Assembly: GCA_027449725.1 (NCBI GenBank)
Contig: DAIDLB010000013.1
Coordinates: 1 to 5,509 of the forward strand
Direction of reading: 5' to 3'
Length of the DNA: 5,509 nucleotides
From: Chlamydiota bacterium
GTDB lineage: Bacteria; Chlamydiota; Chlamydiia; Chlamydiales; SM23-39
This document shows positions 3,332-5,509 of this stretch, piece by piece. The notes under the pieces were generated by a model. That model was given only the letters and a program-made list of their open reading frames with translations. It was not told the DNA's origin and did no database searches. Made by a program: the position numbers and the translations under genes. How positions within the stretch are numbered: position 1 is the first letter of the stretch; every line of letters begins with the position of its first letter.

Positions 3332-5509
3332 TGAATCGAGATATCATCACCGTATCAGTCGGGGGCAAAACCCTCACGTTCGAAACAGGCAAAATCGCCA
3401 GGCAAGCCAATGGCTCCGTCGTCCTCCGCTGCGAAGACACCGTCGTATTAGCCACTGCTTGCGCGGCACAGGCACCCGCCGAAGGAATTGACTTTTTCCC
3501 CCTCCGCGTCGACTACCAGGAGCGCTTCTCCTCAGTCGGACGGACCGCCGGCGGCTTCATCAAACGGGAAGGGCGCCCTACCGAAAGAGAAACACTGGTC
3601 TGCCGTCTGATCGACCGCCCGCTCCGCCCGATGTTTGAAGAGGGCTTTACGACCGAGACGCAAGTCCTCGCCTACGTCTACTCCTACGACAACCTCAACA
3701 GCCCCGACGTCCTCGCGATCTGCGCTGCGTCCGCAGCTCTCGTCTTGAGCGACATCCCGCTCGTCAAGCCGCTCGGCGCCGTCCGCGTTGGCTACATCGA
3801 AAGCAGCTTCATCATCAACCCAACAACGGAAGAGATGAAGACCTCCAAACTCGACCTCATCCTCGCTGGAACGGAAGATGCGATCCTCATGATCGAAGGT
3901 TACTGCGACTTCCTCACCGAAGAGCAGATCATCGAAGCGATCGAAACGGGTCACAAAGCCATCCGCGAGATCTGCCACCAGCTCTCCGCCTGGCAAGCGA
4001 GGATCGGCCGCCCCAAAAACAGAACCCACATCCGCAAGATCCCGCAAGACGTCGTCGACGCCGTTGCAGACGCCTGCTCGTCTAAACTCCACGCAGCGCT
4101 GCGCATCGCAGCAAAAGCCGAGCGCGAAGCCGAGATCGGGTCGATCAAGAAGGCGATGACGGAAGCGCTCCTCCCCGCGACCGACGCGAAATTTGCAAAG
4201 CAAGACGTCATGAATGCCTTCAAGAACCTCCAGTCCGACCTGATGCGGAAGATGATCCTGGACGAAAAGCGGCGCATCGACGGCAGACACCTCGATCAAG
4301 TCCGCTCAATCGACGTCGAACAATCGCTCCTCCCCCGCACACACGGCAGCTCGCTCTTCACCCGCGGCGAGACGCAGACGATCGCCGTCTGCACCCTCGG
4401 CGGAGAGACGAGCGCACAGCGTTACGAAGACCTGCATGGCGAAAAAACCCACCGCTTTTACCTGCAGTACTTCTTCCCCCCGTTCTCCGTTGGCGAAGTA
4501 GGACGCATCGGCGCCCCGGGACGCCGCGAGGTCGGCCACGGCAAGCTCGCCGAGCGCTCCCTCGCAGCCATCCTCCCCAAGCAGGAAAAATTCCCCTACG
4601 TCATCCGGATCGAGTCGAACATCACGGAATCGAACGGCTCCTCCTCAATGGCCTCGGTCTGCGGCGGCTGCCTCGCGATGATGGACGCCGGCGTCCCCAT
4701 CGAAAGACCGGTAGCGGGCATCGCAATGGGCCTCGTCCTTGAAGAAGGGCGCTTCGCCATCCTCTCCGACATCCTCGGCGCGGAAGACGCCCTCGGCGAT
4801 ATGGACTTCAAAGTCGCCGGCGACGAACATGGCGTCACAGCCTTCCAGATGGACATCAAAGTCGAAGGGATCACCTTCGAGATCATGAAGAGCGCCCTTG
4901 CCCAAGCCAAAAAGGGACGCGTCCACATTCTCAAAAAGATGCTCGAAGCGTGCCCCAAACCTCGCGAAGAGATGTCGTCTTTCGCCCCGCGCATCGAAGT
5001 GATGCAGATCAAGCCGAGCAAGATCGGCGTCGTCATCGGCCCGGGAGGCAAGCAAATCCGCGCGATCATCGAAGAGACCGGCGTCCAGATCGACATCAAC
5101 GACAGCGGTCTCGTCAGCATCGCTTCGACTAACGCGGAAGCGATGGCAAGGGCCAAGCAGATCGTCCACAACCTGACTGCGGAGGTAGAGATCGGCAAGA
5201 CCTACACAGGCCGCATCAGCTCGATCGTCGACTTCGGCTTCTTCGTCGAGATCTTCGGCAAAGAAGGGCTCTGCCACATCTCCGAAATCTCCCACCAGCG
5301 TATCGCCAACATCAAGGACACATCCTTCCGCATTGGCGACACCATCGACGTCAAAGTGCTCGACGTCAACGACCGGGGACAAATCAAGCTCAGCCACAAG
5401 GCTCTCTTGACCCCCGCCGCTAAACTTCCATTAAATTCATGCAGTGCAAACCATTCAGAGCCTTTGCCGGTGTTAATCATGGCGAATATTAAATCCCTGA
5501 ATTCTGATT
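3331..5509 (+). CDS. pnp: Polyribonucleotide nucleotidyltransferase (PNPase), 3' end outside the window
   Basis: PNPase degrades RNA 3' to 5' with phosphate, releasing nucleoside diphosphates, and can run in reverse; it works as a ring-shaped trimer in the cytoplasm. The open frame covers 726 codons without a stop. Domains in order: RNase PH 1 (about 5-145, with FFPL at 55-58 and REGRPTERETLVCRLIDRPL after it), a helical linker (about 150-300), RNase PH 2 (about 311-545), KH (about 555-615, GPGG at 570-573) and S1 (about 620-693). Catalytic and phosphate-binding residues known from E. coli fall at the same numbers: Arg398-Arg399, Ser437-Ser439, Asp486 and Asp492, so it should be active. The start is set by AAGGA just upstream, inside a hairpin. 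Recognisable PNPase sequence ends near residue 697 (KALLTPA). The remaining 29 codons look foreign and low in GC, so the true C-terminus is uncertain. Confidence 0.97.
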   Translation, partial: MNRDIITVSVGGKTLTFETGKIARQANGSVVLRCEDTVVLATACAAQAPAEGIDFFPLRVDYQERFSSVGRTAGGFIKREGRPTERETLVCRLIDRPLRPMFEEGFTTETQVLAYVYSYDNLNSPDVLAICAASAALVLSDIPLVKPLGAVRVGYIESSFIINPTTEEMKTSKLDLILAGTEDAILMIEGYCDFLTEEQIIEAIETGHKAIREICHQLSAWQARIGRPKNRTHIRKIPQDVVDAVADACSSKLHAALRIAAKAEREAEIGSIKKAMTEALLPATDAKFAKQDVMNAFKNLQSDLMRKMILDEKRRIDGRHLDQVRSIDVEQSLLPRTHGSSLFTRGETQTIAVCTLGGETSAQRYEDLHGEKTHRFYLQYFFPPFSVGEVGRIGAPGRREVGHGKLAERSLAAILPKQEKFPYVIRIESNITESNGSSSMASVCGGCLAMMDAGVPIERPVAGIAMGLVLEEGRFAILSDILGAEDALGDMDFKVAGDEHGVTAFQMDIKVEGITFEIMKSALAQAKKGRVHILKKMLEACPKPREEMSSFAPRIEVMQIKPSKIGVVIGPGGKQIRAIIEETGVQIDINDSGLVSIASTNAEAMARAKQIVHNLTAEVEIGKTYTGRISSIVDFGFFVEIFGKEGLCHISEISHQRIANIKDTSFRIGDTIDVKVLDVNDRGQIKLSHKALLTPAAKLPLNSCSANHSEPLPVLIMANIKSLNSD
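5422..5509. other. AT-rich end of window, atypical for pnp
   Basis: These 88 bases are about 40% GC by hand count, against about 60% in the preceding part of pnp. In the pnp frame they read as an unconvincing tail (KLPLNSCSANHSEPL and on) with no stop. The minus strand is also open from the window edge and gives a more protein-like string including FRDLIFAMINTGKG and SEWFALHEFNG. I cannot identify that product. An EcoRI-type GAATTC is at 5499-5504. Possible readings are a genuine unusual PNPase tail, a rearrangement that replaced the end of pnp, or a chimeric join in assembly or cloning. Confidence 0.4.

Noticed and set aside
3532..4299. 255-codon open frame on the minus strand inside pnp
   Set aside because: It lies fully antisense to conserved PNPase catalytic sequence; the protein is a low-quality mix rich in Asp, Val and Arg, as expected when GC-rich coding DNA is read backwards. 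There is no start signal.
4596..5198. 200-codon minus-strand open frame that looks Ser/Met-rich
   Set aside because: It is another antisense reading of pnp codons; the sense frame is certain from the catalytic residues.
4645..5397. 250-codon open frame on the minus strand inside pnp
   Set aside because: It is antisense to the RNase PH 2, KH and S1 domains; the translation is monotonous (Asp/Val/Ala/Glu-rich), with no Shine-Dalgarno or family likeness.
1..5509. CRISPR array, insertion sequence, tRNA or rRNA gene, phage or toxin module
   Set aside because: No repeated spacers, transposase motifs, terminal repeats or tRNA-like folds were seen; the window is mostly housekeeping genes.

Overview
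The window looks like a piece of a chlamydial (phylum Chlamydiota) chromosome. The evidence is the order tadA (yfhC) - rpsO - pnp, which matches my memory of Chlamydia trachomatis (CT844, CT843, CT842), and a type-B ribosomal protein L31 whose N-terminus is very like the chlamydial protein. By eye the base composition is well above 50% GC and close to 60% in pnp. Cultured chlamydiae are near 40%, so this may be an environmental lineage. No species can be named.

Layout. Positions 1-103 (minus) hold the first 34 codons of rpmE, L31 type B. Positions 193-978 (plus) encode a six-helix membrane protein with the rhomboid fold, but the catalytic Ser and His both appear to be replaced. Positions 1059-1412 (plus) encode a 117-residue protein I do not recognise, preceded by a hairpin that covers its ribosome binding site. 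Its end overlaps by 14 bases the end of a convergent minus-strand operon (2751 to 1399). That operon encodes a 218-residue coiled-coil protein, the tRNA adenosine deaminase TadA, and a 75-residue conserved-looking protein. The three genes overlap by 4 and 17 bases, so they are probably translationally coupled.

A 163-base divergent promoter region (2752-2914) separates this operon from rpsO (2915-3184) and pnp (3331 to the window end), which form the classical rpsO-pnp pair. The leader between them holds a perfect 9-bp hairpin and then a 10-bp hairpin that hides the pnp Shine-Dalgarno and reaches the A of the ATG. This layout suits post-transcriptional (possibly auto-) control of PNPase. PNPase keeps its catalytic residues and its KH and S1 domains.

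The last ~88 bases (5422-5509) drop to about 40% GC, show no PNPase-like sequence and contain no stop in the pnp frame. They may be an unusual C-terminal tail, or a junction with unrelated DNA.

Most of the window concerns translation and RNA metabolism: two ribosomal proteins, wobble-base editing and RNA decay. The less ordinary parts are the dead-looking rhomboid, the unknown small proteins, the series of ribosome-site hairpins and the odd end of pnp. I see no mobile element, CRISPR array, tRNA or rRNA. No gene-free stretch exceeds 163 bases.
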